64,000 nt of DNA from Tremella fuciformis (Eukaryota; Basidiomycota; Tremellomycetes; Tremellales; Tremellaceae). The notes below the pieces were generated by a model. That model did no database searches. It was not told the DNA's origin and saw nothing but the letters and a program-made list of their open reading frames with translations. How positions within the stretch are numbered: the stretch's first letter is position 1; each line of letters opens with the position of its first letter. Positions 11,984 through 22,140 of this stretch are shown in pieces. The stretch covers positions 7,502,001 to 7,566,000 of the forward strand of contig CP136490.1 of the NCBI GenBank assembly GCA_032768795.1. The letters run 5' to 3'. A program made the translations under genes and the position numbers.

Positions 11984-12121
11984 GAAACTATCAGCATGAA
12001 CATATTTGGATGCATGTTGACGTCGGTGTCGATGTATGCTACAGATAGGTCAGAGATGGAAGTATCGCCACATGTTGCCACGACCAGATACTATACGCTT
12101 GACTTGAGATTGTGCTTCTCG

Positions 12122-13060
12122 CTACATTTTTTTGAGCTCGTCGATCTTCTCGCTCGCCTCGCTCTTGTTCAGGTTGTCCGTATCGACCGAAACGCCCTTC
12201 TGCTTCTCTAAAACTTTCAGGAATCCGATTTGCTTCTCCGTCGGGGCGTCGCCGCCCGTCGCCCAGTTCTCGGGGTGATCGAGATGAGCCCCATCACCAG
12301 GAGCAGTGTCGTCCGCCTGTTTCGCCTCGCCATTGGCCGGATCGCTATTCGCATTTGTCGTCGATTTCGCGTCTGGAGCAACGGCAGGAGCGTCCATATT
12401 TGACTCCTCTGCTGATGGCTCTTTCCGAGACTTCTTGGGTGGCGGTTGATCCACATCTCCCGCAACACCGTCGAGCGAATCCTCGCGATCCTCGTGAGCC
12501 AAAGTCTTGGCATTCGAAGCCCGACGCTTCTTCATCGGTACTGAAGACAGCTCGTCGTCTGCATCCTCGCTCGTCGGCTGCTCGGGGCTTGGATTCACCT
12601 CGATCGGATCGTCCACTGATTCGCCCTTCTCCAGCTTGCCATCAACCTCTTTCTTCGTAGCCTTAACGGCGTCCATGTCGATCCCGCCCTCGTCCGCAGC
12701 TGTCTTCTCTTTGATCGGCTTGGTGTCCGCAGTCGGAGATGCTGCCGGCGCCGAGACGCTCCCCATACCATCCCCTTGCTTCTGCTGCGCTTCGGCCTGA
12801 CCATCAGGGGGCGGGCGGACCACTTTGCCCGATTTGAGATCGTTGATCACCTCGCATGCTTCCGATTTGTCGAGGGCCTCCTTGTCTAGACCGCCATCGG
12901 GTACGAGCTCTGGATGTTGTTTCTCGAGTACGGAGATGAAACCGAGCTGTTTGTCCGTGGCCGGCATGTCGCCTGTCACCCAGTTCTCCGGGTGGTCGAC
13001 ATGGTCTTTGGGCAGCGGCGGGAGCGATCCACTTTCGGACACAGCTGCCGGGCGGGACAT
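12122..13060 (-). CDS. Protein with two DUF3072-like repeats separated by an acidic/disordered linker (312 aa)
   Basis: The start is set at the ATG at 13060 (MSRPAAVSESG) because the open frame upstream lacks protein-like character and holds splice-like signals, so a 5' UTR intron is possible. Near the N-terminus is the repeat DHPENWVTGDMPATDKQLGF...LDKSEACEVINDLKSG. At the C-terminus is a second copy: LDHPENWATGGDAPTEKQIGF...LNKSEASEKIDELKKM. Both match the DUF3072 pattern known mainly as ~60-residue bacterial proteins. The linker is rich in Asp, Glu, Lys, Pro and Ser with possible nuclear basic patches (KKRRAS, PPKKSRKE). Function is unknown; a nucleic-acid-binding or scaffold role would be a guess. 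No intron is needed in the coding part. Confidence 0.75.
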   Translation of the reverse strand: MSRPAAVSESGSLPPLPKDHVDHPENWVTGDMPATDKQLGFISVLEKQHPELVPDGGLDKEALDKSEACEVINDLKSGKVVRPPPDGQAEAQQKQGDGMGSVSAPAASPTADTKPIKEKTAADEGGIDMDAVKATKKEVDGKLEKGESVDDPIEVNPSPEQPTSEDADDELSSVPMKKRRASNAKTLAHEDREDSLDGVAGDVDQPPPKKSRKEPSAEESNMDAPAVAPDAKSTTNANSDPANGEAKQADDTAPGDGAHLDHPENWATGGDAPTEKQIGFLKVLEKQKGVSVDTDNLNKSEASEKIDELKKM

Positions 13061-13414
13061 CCGGTGGGTACAGGTGAGTGATTCAAGTGTGGAAGGAGAA
13101 TGCAGACGAGGAAGCTGAGGGGTGAGATCACGTACCTTGCTCTTCATGAATTGGATAGACTCACTGAATGATGGTTGGATGATGAGTTGCTTCCAAGAGC
13201 AAGTGCGGGTGGACCATGAACCGAAAGTCAAAGTCATTCGCGGGTCGATCTTGTCGGACCTATGACGCGCGCGGTTGACTCACCCTGGCCCCACGGACAT
13301 CCACCTGATCTCCGTCCGTTCAGCGAGGGCGTTGCGTTGCTCAGCTACTCTATCCGACACGAATCTCCTTGCACGAGTATTGCTCACTTATCACTTAACG
13401 TCAGACTCATAAGG
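13061..13414. promoter_or_regulatory. Shared divergent promoter region
   Basis: The 354 bp between the divergent DUF3072 gene and the Laa2-like gene hold no supported gene. A GTACGT donor on the minus strand near 13134 suggests a 5' UTR intron of the DUF3072 gene. Confidence 0.3.
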
Positions 13415-14931
13415 ATGGACGCCGACCCATGGGCAAACGCGCCCTCGACTCCCAAAATACCCTCTGCTCCCACTTCTCCGGCCAAAGCGATTCCACCAGC
13501 TGCACGAGCAGTCGAAGCCGGGCCCTCATCACCTCCTGTGCGACCCCCTAGTCCCCCGCCTGCAGAGGTGCCCGAGCCGCTTGTCGAGTCTCCCACTGCT
13601 GCCCTTGCCCAAGAGGATATATCAGATGCTCCAACTGCATTCGACGACTTTGACGATTTTGACGAACCAGCCGCGGGTCCGAGCACCTTCACTGCCTCGG
13701 CTAACGCCAACGAGGAGGATGCTTTTGGTGATTTTGGCGACTTTGAAGAAGGGGACTTTGTAGACCCAGTCCCGCCCGCACCTGCGCCTGTCGTACCGCA
13801 TCAGCCAGAATGGGTAAGCAGCTGCCCTCAACATTCAGCCGAGCTGACAAGCCAGACACCTTTACGCCTTCGCCCTTTTCCTCCCTTGCCAGAACTCCTT
13901 TCTCAGCTTAGCGACACGTTACGACCGCTCGTGCCTCCGCCAGGTAGCATGTCTTCAGACCCTCCTCGCCTTACTGGCGGCCTGGGCCAGATTCTAGGCT
14001 CCGAATCGGCGTGAGTGATGCTTATGATGGACGAGAGCCTCGGCGAAATGTGGGAGCGTGCTGTGTAGAGTAGCGCTGACGAACAAGCCGAGACGCGTAC
14101 GCGCAGCTCACCACACCGCCCATGCTCAAACCGCTCGACTGGACCCGCTCGCGTGTCCGCAGAGAACACCTCATCTCCATGGGCGTCCCGGTCAACCTGG
14201 ACGAAGTCGACTCGCATCGTCTCTCCGCACTGCCCCCGCTGAGAATAACGACCGGCATGGCTCCACCTCAACGGAAGCGGTCGTCGCTGGACGCCAACGG
14301 GAAAGGAAAGTCAAGAGATCCATCCCCTCTGGCAGGTGCAAACGGGCGACAAGGCACGAGAAGCCTCCCTGCATCTGCGCATCCAGGTTTCGCCCCTTCC
14401 GGGACGGGCAAGTATGGACTTGGACCTCGCCCTGAGTTGGATATGGAGAAGGCGGAGCAGCTCTGTGGATTAGAGGAAGGTTTGTCTCTCTCCCGCACTG
14501 TGTCCTCACTATCTCGTCCCACTCTCTTCGACACACTCCACGGCTGTGGGGTGATCAGATCGTAGCTCATGTGCAGATGCCTTGTCAATGAGGTCGCTGG
14601 CGAACCTAAAGGCATTGCAGGAGGACTTGGCAAGTACAAGCGCCAATGCCTCAGCACTGCTTGCCTGGCTGCTGCAGCTCAAAGACGGGCAGACTCAAGA
14701 TTCCGCAACATAGTGAGCTGGATAGACTCCCAGCTCGGTCACCTCAGCTGACACGGCAGCAACGGCATGATTTCCGAACTGATCGCCAATGCAGCCAAGG
14801 CCAAGTCGGCTTCCGTAGGCACTGGCGGGGTCTTCCGCAAGTCTTCACAACGCCAAAGCTCGACCAACAGTCGACCCATGTCTGTCAGCGGAAACGTCAC
14901 CCCGCGAATGGGCAGTCCGATGATGTGGTGA
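13415..14931 (+). CDS. Possible AP-1/clathrin accessory protein (Laa2/aftiphilin-like), 417 aa, five exons
   Basis: Exons 13415-13813, 13856-14010, 14088-14479, 14577-14712 and 14760-14931 sum to 418 codons with all junction frames consistent. The N-terminal third is Pro/Ala-rich, then repeated acidic Phe motifs appear (FDDFDDFDEP, DAFGDFGDFEEGDF) of the kind that bind adaptor ear domains. The middle part holds the most conserved-looking stretch, MLKPLDWTRSRVRREHL followed by GVPVNLDEVD, and a C-terminal helical segment is rich in Leu, Ala and Lys. Fungal Laa2-type proteins and animal aftiphilin share DFGDF-like motifs and work with AP-1 at the trans-Golgi network. The assignment is inference from motif layout, not a firm match. 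Confidence 0.5.
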
Positions 14932-15016
14932 TCCGGGGCTCGCTGTAGCCTGTGTGTATGCATATATCGTAACGAATCATTACGGGCTACATAGAAGCGT
15001 TCCGTCGATCGTCTAT

Positions 15017-17628
15017 CTACTCGGCTTTCGTCACTCGTCCAATCTCTCTCGCTCCTTCCTCTCCGCCATTCCAGAATCCGCCTCGTAGAGAGCTGGGATC
15101 GTAGGATCTCTTCTCGAGGTTCTGCAGGTCCTGCTGGACGCTCCCGCTTCTTGCTCGCAGCTTCTGCACTTCCTGTTCCTCTGCACTGCCTCGCCAGAGG
15201 ATACGTTCGGTGAGACCGTCGACGATCCATCGGAAAATCAGGAATCCGTGGCTGGCAGCAAGGGCGATCAGACCGAGGGGAATGAGAGTAGGCAGCAGAG
15301 TCTGCAAAGTTGTGGTCGTGTCGTGTGAAGCCAAGAAAGCTGCAACATGGGTCGAGCCAGGAATCGGGACGTTGGGGTTGGGGCTCTGATCAGGCAAGAC
15401 TGTCACGGGTCGGAACAAATAGATCAGAGTAGCATTTGTGACGGCGCCAATGTACGAGATGATGCTCTGTTTGTGAGTCGTAGAATCTTGACGAATGGAG
15501 CCTGAATGGACTCACCAAAGTCTGCAGCCAAGAGCCGATAGTCTCAACTCGATCTCCTATAGGTCGTCGGACGTGCTTGCAGATCTTCAAAGCATCACTT
15601 CGAAGCTCGACATAATTGTTGATGAGGGCGAAGACTGGAGCGAGAGGCCACACGATGGACCAGATCGTCACATAGCCGAACTGGGTCACCATCTCGGCGT
15701 AGTCGGTGAAAAGGGAGTAATCGGGAAGAGAAAGCTCGTGTTCTACCTTCCTCATAAACCGCTCTTCAGCCTCCGCCTCTGTTGCGGCAGAACCTGGCGG
15801 TGTCTCGGGCTTGCTGGGACGCTTGAGAGCGTCTTTGATCGTAGTCTTGCCGCCACGCCAGTCATTCACAAAGCGCATGATGAATGGGAGACCGAGTTCG
15901 AGAAAAGAGTTGATAACCTGGTTTGTGACTGTGTAGGCGAATAGCTGGTTTTTCAGCCTCCCAGCCTTGATCTCGTGCTGTTGTGGCCCGCTCGTTCGAG
16001 GCCCGAGGCCGGAATTTTCAGGCGTACTCGCCAGCTCCACCTTGTCGCCAGCAGACTTGACCAGCTTGCCCTGGACAAAGCTCATGATGAAAGGCCCGAA
16101 TGGAACGTAGACGTAGCTGTGGTCAGCATAAGCCGATCATAGAGACGAATACAGCTCACGCCGAAAGGAACAGACCCAAGTACGCGACAATACCGTTCAT
16201 AGCGAAAGTCTTGGCGGTCAAGCTCTTCTCGGCGCCAACTGGTGTAGGATGATCCTCCCACTTGACCAGTCGATCGGCGATGAGGTTGTAGACGGCAACA
16301 ATCTGTGGGACAACGATCGCGAACAGCCCAGTCGGTACCAAGGGCTGAGTTTCAGTTTAGCCTTTGCGGAAGCGAGGCGCCACATACCACAACCTGCTTG
16401 CCAACACCATCGTATACGACGGACACGAAAGCTTCTAGTACGAAGATGCCCATGATCACCGCTCCGAGAATCGCGCCATTCAGCAAGATAACAGGCACGC
16501 TGAAAGCGACCTTAGCATCCCGCTTCAAGTCATCTCCAGCTTGTAGAGCGTCGACAACGCCTGCACCTCCAAGGGACTTTTGCTGATCCCACCCCATGTT
16601 GGCGACGTACTCAGGGCGCAGACGGCCAACTGCCAAAGATTCGCACCCCGTTGTGCCCCATCGCACGGCGAGCTTCCGTTCCCGAATCCGCCAATAGGCC
16701 ACGAAGACGGTCGAGTATACGCTCAGGACAAACGCATACAAAGGAGGATACGAGTCCGCTGGGGTGAGGAGATAGAACAGAATCGAGACGATGGACAGCG
16801 GCACGAGGGACAACGAGTAAGTGGTCAGGAACTCGAAGTAGAGGTGTACGGGTGGTGGTTGCTGTATGTTCAGCCAAACCCTCCTTGCGGATGAAGGGAC
16901 TGACGTGAGCACCAAGATTAGTGGAATCGTTTCGGTCCAGCCCCGCCAACAGGCCGACTTTCCAGTCTTTCTTGGTCCACCTTTCCACCCACATTTTGTC
17001 TGCTTCCTCGTCATGAAGGGCAGTGATTGACTTGACACGGCTCCAATTTCCTTCTCCGGGTGTGATCCCAAGCCCGTCCTGAAGTGTGGGGGCCGTAAGT
17101 AGATCATACAACAGCCGCGACCTCGAGGCACCCGAGAGGTACTGTTCAGAGCTTGGCGGAAGTCCGTGAGCTTTGTCCAGCAATCTGCCATTCAGCAAGC
17201 ATGACTTGAGTGCCCATCTGCCTGGCATACCTCTCCCTCTCCGCAAGTTCAGTCACCTTCTCATCTGCCGCGCCTATAAACAACCAGATCTCCTCAGCAC
17301 CCTTGCCCTTTGTCCTCCCAGGGCGACTGGCGACCTTGAGCCCGCCCTCGCCCTCAAGAGTTCGCAGCAGCGACTCATACTGCTCCTTGGCTTCGGCCTG
17401 ATTTCTAGGTCTGTCTCCGGCAAATGATATAGAAAAGGGGATAACAAGATCCACTTGAAATGGGTTTGACGGGTGCACCGCATCCATGGCCAGTCCTGGT
17501 TTGACGGAGGTATCGCGGGCCGGAACAGGTGGTCCGGGAGCGGTATCGACAGCAGCGATGGCAGAGCCGAGAGGCGGTTGGGACGACATGCTTCGCGTGA
17601 CCCGTTGAGGTGTGCCGGGCATCGACAT
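15017..17628 (-). CDS. IST2: Anoctamin/TMEM16 family protein, Ist2-like (795 aa, six exons)
   Basis: Exons, in coding order, are 17231-17628, 16905-17184, 16388-16861, 16160-16344, 15516-16116 and 15017-15466, a total of 796 codons. A cytosolic N-terminal domain is followed by the family signature GLGITPGEGNW...LHDEEADKMWVERW. Membrane helices follow: HLYFEFLTTYSLSLVPLSIV, PPLYAFVLSVYSTVFVAYW, a long ILLNGAILGAVIMGIF segment, FAMNGIVAYLGLF, and later YSLFTDYAEMVTQFGYVTIW and LIPLGLIALAASHGFLIF. Fungal Ist2 anoctamins tether cortical ER to the plasma membrane and may scramble lipids. The basic tail (KRSYDPSSLRGG) is short compared with yeast Ist2, so the tethering tail may be absent. The start at 17628 was chosen as the first in-frame ATG with protein-like sequence; one further upstream (17709) is possible. 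Confidence 0.9.
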
Positions 17629-17960
17629 GATGTCTGGCTCGTTGTACAGATTGGCCCACGTCGAGGATGGGTGACGAAGGGATGGACCGCTATGACGTAC
17701 AGCTCTCATCAGCTACTCGAATGTGGCACTCGAAATGTGGCACTTTCTTTTGCGAGGGCTTTTTTGCAAGGCTCAAGTTGTTCACAACATACAGAGTTTT
17801 TGAGACAAGACGCTCATTCGCACGGTCCGTGCTGTTGCTTGTCCGGAATTCAAGGAGACGTGCTTGGCAGCCGTCTCGTCTGTTGTGTCAGTGGATGTGA
17901 TGGAAAACGGGCATGTCAGCGTCCCCGTGCTCTCGCTGAATCACTATTGGGCATCACGTA

Positions 17961-18008
17961 CATTGCAACTCCTTGATTTTCTGGCATTGCAACTCCTTAA
18001 TTTGCTGG
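17961..18008. repeat. 24-bp imperfect tandem repeat (two copies)
   Basis: Two adjacent copies starting CATTGCAACTCCTT at 17961 and 17985 match at about 22 of 24 positions. There is no coding context. Confidence 0.7.
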
Positions 18009-18639
18009 TATATAGCTATCGAATGATGCACGTCCTGTTGATGTCTTCAATTTCACCCTCAGGTTCGCCCGAAGCTTGGAAAAATTGTCAAAAGCAGTGG
18101 TAGGGAATAATTTCTCGCAAACCTCACCGGAAGGCAAAACCCCTGTCAACATTGCCTAAGTTGATGGCTCGGCATCGTAGGCGGGTATCCGCCAGCTAGC
18201 GAAAGGGTGGCTCCTCAATGTCTACATGGACTCTCGACGTTCTCGTCATGGACTTCCATAGTCTTAGTGGCTGTCGCATATGAGATTGCAAGGTAGTGCC
18301 AGGAGGTCTTCGCGCATGAGCTTCAGACTGTATACCTGGTGCGATGCGTCTGTTTGGCAAAACAATTTGGCAATTGCTCAGGGCTCCTTTAGCATGGTCT
18401 ACAGATCCCTTCGGAGTCAGCCAATAAGCCCAAGTGATAGAAGATCGATGGGAAAATGACGGGATGTACTGTACATATCGAAGTGCGTCCCTTTCAGCGT
18501 CAAGGTGGAGTGGCTCCAGCCCTGCTTGTGGGATCGAGTCAATCGTGTACAACAGGTCGGCTGTTGCGGTTCAGACGTGTATCTCATGCCACCTGTGGCG
18601 CGCCGTCAGACCTCCCTGAGCGACCCGCAACAGGTTCTT

Positions 18640-18960
18640 TGCTGGAATGGGCTGATTCAACGTTGAGTAGATGCTTCGGTAATGCTCTGATCTTCCCCAA
18701 CGGATGGCAGTCCAAATTCAAATTCTGCGTCGGTCATTCGAAATGCCGACTAGACTTGAGGAAGCGCATGCAGCTTCTGCTACGATATGCCGGTCGTGAT
18801 GGGTGCTCCAACTCGGGCGCCTTCCTCTGGTCAAAAGAAAGCGAAGCAAAAGGAGGTGCGAGGAACACAGAGGAGGAGCGAGAAGAAGGGTGGCGTGAAG
18901 AATCCCTTGCGAGACACCCAAGAGGCATTTCACCCTCCTGGCTCGTCTTGACTCAGACCG
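18640..18960. repeat. Upstream block shared with the second island gene (paralogous promoter region)
   Basis: Read side by side with 28285-28600, the two stretches share GGCTGATTC..TTCAAC.TTGAG, A.CTTCGGTAATGCT and GGGCGCCTTCC.CTGGT in the same order. Each lies about 500 bp before its gene. This indicates that the duplication covered the promoter as well as the coding sequence. Similarity is by eye and interrupted by differences. Confidence 0.6.
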
Positions 18961-19163
18961 ACATCTTGAACATTGACCACGTCTGGTTATACATTTGGCA
19001 TTGCCCACAGAGCGGACTGACCCACCCTGACTTTCAGCGTGAGAGCAGCCTTCCACCTCAGCCGATCAGACTCCAGTACTGACTGCTGCCGGAGATTGAC
19101 ATATCGACCCTGTGTCGCGAGCCGGCTACAGTACATTCGAAGAAACACGAGTCACCTTTTGAC

Positions 19164-20307
19164 ATGTCTGGCATCGTAAACCATCTGAATGGCGGCACCC
19201 ACGAGTCAGACGGTCGGTCAGAGATGAGTGATCGGGTGTGGACCAAGGCCCTGACCTTGGCAAAAGCGGCAGCACGGGAACACACACAATCGGGACCCTT
19301 CCCATCCTTGATCAAACAGGTCGTGTTCCTTCAGGACGACTACAATCTGGACAAGCGAATGGACAAGGAGGACCTTCAGTCTTGGTTCGAGAAGCAGGCG
19401 GTAGACCAGGCGCTTATTGACCGTCTTGACGACCGTGCTCGGACAGCACGATATGACACAACTTCGGTCGTTGAAGTTGGTGAGGGTAACCCCCTTTTCG
19501 ACGCTACCTGTCGCCCTTCGGCACTAAGAGTCTTAATGGACGGGATGAGCAGTCAAGAATATGCGTCCTTCGCCCAAGCTATCCTTGGCGGTACCAAACG
19601 TTTTACCTTGAAGGTGCGAGGCGACCCCACTGGACCGCTACGCCGAGCTCTCGAATTCGACTGGACAAAGGTCAATCAAGGAGATGACGAAAGCCGCAAA
19701 ACACTTAGCATCAGTCTTCCGCTCACTGCCTATGCAGCATTCCACTACAGCCGTGTGTACCGTGCGGCAGAGAATGAACCGGACGGGTCACTCATCCCTC
19801 GTGAGATCGCGTGGCTGGACTCATCTCGCCGGAAGAATCTCGCCAAAGCCGCAATCGCGGCGCTGCAGACAGCCACCGAAGTGTTTCTGAATGGAGAGCA
19901 TACCCCTGGAATCCATTCAACTTCAAGACATGATATCGCTTGCAGATACAGCTGGCGATTGCTCGCTGGACCCATTCAAGCTGTTCACTGGCGCGGAGCG
20001 TAGGACCGGCGAGGCTCTTGTACTTCATCGCGTGCTGGACACAAGTCTCGTGAAGCAACGGAAGCCACACGCGCACTGGACTGGCTTCCTGAACCAGTAT
20101 GACCTTCACGCGGTCGCGCAGGCGCTTGAGGGAGGCGAGACAGTCTTCACTGCTGACATCCAGGTCGAAGGCGGACTACTGATGCGCACTCTACACGCCA
20201 ATTGGTGTGGTGAGTATGCTGCTCAGAGTGTATTCACAAGTGAGGCTCTCGCTCTGGCTTTGGTGGCCACGAGAGGTACAATAGTTCGAGGCCCAAGGGG
20301 TACATAG
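19164..20307 (+). pseudogene. Frameshifted copy of an unrecognised island gene (paralog of the gene at 28805)
   Basis: The frame opens at 19164 (MSGIVNHLNGGTHESDG) and aligns along its length with the intact gene at 28805-30046: VWTKALTLAKAAAREHTQ versus VWAKALALAKAATREHTQ; PSALRVLMDGMSSQEY versus PSALRVLMNGMSSQEY; DGSLIPR. Near 19880-19920 the match jumps to another frame, which continues IQLQDMISLAD...DPFKLFTGAERRTGEAL...KQRKPHAHWTGF to a stop at 20307. The segment is about 5 nt shorter than in the paralog, so a small deletion shifted the frame. A 46-nt intron cannot be fully excluded, but the paralog shows this stretch as coding. The C-terminal part also diverges from the paralog. No known domain is visible; the product would be soluble with no signal peptide. 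Confidence 0.65.
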
Positions 20308-21436
20308 GGTTTCGTATCAAGTCGAAGCTAGTCCAAGCCAGGATCATCCGTGTACAGTTGCTGCACAACGTGTTGCTGGTTTGTGATTGATGAAGCGTGT
20401 TGCTTCTTAGTCTCGCTACGTACAGTCGATCGCACAGTATTCTCACAGTACATACCGTGCACTTCACTGTCTCACTTCTGTCCCGCGAACGGAGACACCA
20501 ACCCGAATGAAGTGGTCTTCTTCAGTGACCGCGTCCCCTGCACGGCCAAGCAGGAGAAATCGCTCGCTGCCCTGTATGAGCAGAAGAGGCAGGGATTGCT
20601 ATCGGACCCCTAACGTGCAACGAGCTTTGTCGCATATAGAACTTTCCACTCGCATCGTAAGGCTACTCATCCGTAGTGTGGGGTCATGTCTTCCACCTGT
20701 AACCAATCCCCTCCCCGGGTTTTATTTTTTTTCATCATGAACCAATCTACAGCGATTTGTCTGATGAGCATGCAACCGCGCGCATTCATGTCCAGGTCTC
20801 ACCCCAGCTTCGTCGACGACATCATTTATGGACAAATCCAGCAAGTTCGGCTGCCTGTCAAGCAGGTTCGAGTCTCCAAAACACATATACTCAAGTAGGC
20901 TATCTGCAGTTCGGTTCGATGTGTCGTCGAGGTCACCCAATTATGATCTTACTGTGCTGCTCATTTACGAGGACTGTCACCGTAAAGAATTCAATCTAAG
21001 ATGTGGTCGGTTGAGCAGAGAGTCGAGAGCCCTGTCAGCATTCAGCAGATGTTCCCCCCAAAAGGAGAGACCGGGAGACAGCTGCATGCTGCGCCTACCA
21101 AAGGAGTTGTCCTGCTCCACCCGCGCAGAGCAGGAGAGTCGGGAGGGGATCTACCAAAGAATCAACAGCATCTTCGGTGCTGAGACTATCAAGGGCAAGA
21201 AAGGGCAGCCAGTGCGTCGTCAGGAGGTGAGCCTGCCCTTCCGATCAGGAGAAGGTTTGGCAATCTTCAGGATGTTCGTGCCATCAGATTGCAACTTGCC
21301 CGAAGACTGTACAAGGGATGAAAGTCCTCTCCTTTGATATGAGGATCAAAGGCTATACCTTGCCGACTTCCACCCAAAAGTTATTTGTAGATCGACCACG
21401 CCTGGACTCGCGTATATCACTTCCTGTATTTTCTCC
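20308..21436. other. Stretch without a supported gene, possibly decayed coding sequence
   Basis: Short frames here have patches of protein-like character (at 20490-20613, and 21000-21337 with REGIYQRINSIFGAETIKG then SLPFRSGEGLAIFRMFVPS) but no consistent start or full-length frame. They may be remnants of another island gene. I see no known domain. The stretch ends at the target-site copy CCCTC (21437-21441) of the composite element. Confidence 0.3.
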
Positions 21437-21441
21437 CCCTC

Positions 21442-21963
21442 TGTTACAAGACGGCGATCAATGCCCTTGACACTCGACTGGCCGGTCACTTTTGTTTAAC
21501 AGATTAAAAGTCCCAAGTCTCCGCTTTGGGCGTGGCAGACGAAGGCGCAGGTTACAGGCGCGGGTTCGATCCTCACACCCGCATGGATGCCGCCTGCAGG
21601 GGGAGGCGCACGGTGTTGAACACGTGGCTTTCCGGGTTCCGAGAGTATCAACGGGCATCTCTCGAGGGGGAGTGTTACAAGACGGCGATCAATGCCCTTG
21701 ACACTCGACTGGCCGGTCACTTTTGTTTAACAGATTAAAAGTCCCAAGTCTCCGCTTTGGGCGTGGCAGACGAAGGCGCAGGTTACAGGCGCGGGTTCGA
21801 TCCTCACACCCGCATGGATGCCGCCTGCAGGGGGAGGCGCACGGTGTTGAACACGTGGCTTTCCGGGTTCCGAGAGTATCAACGGGCATCTCTCGAGGGG
21901 GAGTGTTACAAGACGGCGATCAATGCCCTTGACACTCGACTGGCCGGTCACTTTTGTTTAACA
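21442..21963 (+). mobile_element. Tandem array of a miniature LTR element (TRIM-like), left side
   Basis: A 60-bp repeat beginning TGTTACAAGACGG and ending TTTAACA occurs at 21442-21501, 21673-21732 and 21904-21963, a period of exactly 231 bp. The 171-bp spacers start with a 20-nt primer-binding-like site (GATTAAAAGTCCCAAGTCTC) and end with a purine tract (CTCTCGAGGGGGAG) directly before the next repeat. That is the layout LTR-PBS-internal-PPT-LTR of a terminal-repeat retrotransposon in miniature, here as a head-to-tail multimer sharing LTRs. The internal part holds no gene, only short chance frames. By eye the copies are identical, implying recent amplification. Confidence 0.8.
21528..21580 (+). 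other. tRNA-like fragment inside the miniature element
   Basis: The spacer contains GTGGCAGACGAAGGCGCAGG and, about 20 nt on, GCGGGTTCGATCC, which resembles the D-arm region and T-arm/B-box (GGTTCGANNCC) of a tRNA, closest in feel to tRNA-Leu. The anticodon arm and acceptor pairing are missing, so this is not a functional tRNA gene. The same fragment recurs in the spacer at 21759-21811 and, inverted, in the spacer 27565-27735. Confidence 0.4.
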
Positions 21964-21985
21964 GATTAAAAGTCCCACTTTAATC
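21964..21985. repeat. 22-bp palindromic junction between two LTR types
   Basis: GATTAAAAGTCCCA (first 14 nt of the primer-binding-like site after the 60-bp repeat) is followed directly by CTTTAATC, the inverse of GATTAAAG following the 155-bp LTR. With the flanking TAACA/TGTTA this makes an inverted repeat of two 5' element ends joined head to head. Confidence 0.7.
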
Positions 21986-22140
21986 TGTTACACAACGATG
22001 AGAGCGATGCATTCGTCCCTCTCTGCAGTTCTACATATATAAGCAGTCGCTCTGATCAAGCCATCTCCTTAAGGTTACTCATTTGGCCGGAAGAGGCAAT
22101 TCTGAGCCTATGAGGCGTCCTCGGGGCCTATTGTTCAACA
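21986..22140 (-). repeat. 155-bp LTR at the 3' end of the Copia element
   Basis: On the minus strand it begins TGTTGAACAATAGG directly after a polypurine tract and ends TTGTGTAACA, the TGTT...AACA ends usual for Copia LTRs. A second copy of the type lies at 28088-28257 in the opposite orientation, with both ends near identical and a diverged middle. It does not match the 60-bp repeat at the 5' end of the same element apart from the terminal bases. Confidence 0.8.

Larger units (their letters stand above)
17629..19163. other. Gene-free stretch, left flank of the accessory island
   Basis: No supported gene. It holds the anoctamin promoter side, a 24-bp tandem repeat at 17961-18008, and from about 18640 to 18960 a block that resembles the sequence upstream of the second island gene (28285-28600) with the same distance to the ATG. 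A frame at 18456-19082 is open but has no protein-like character and crosses this non-coding homology, so I leave it out. Confidence 0.5.

Noticed and set aside
17146..17260. Frameshift in the anoctamin gene
   Set aside because: A 46-nt intron starting GTATGC, with branch GCTGAAT and acceptor GGCAG, restores the frame, so no damage is needed.
18456..19082. A 208-codon plus-strand frame upstream of the broken island gene
   Set aside because: It crosses the promoter-type block shared with the other paralog, where the second copy is not open in the same frame.
21555..21580. A tRNA gene suggested by GGTTCGATCC
   Set aside because: Anticodon arm and acceptor stem are missing, and the fragment is only part of the repeat; noted as tRNA-like, not a gene.
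21492..21969. Repeated short frames (66-74 codons) in the miniature element, also at 27499-27779
   Set aside because: They occur in several frames and both strands of the repeat at once and end at random places; the spacer is better explained as non-coding LTR-element sequence.
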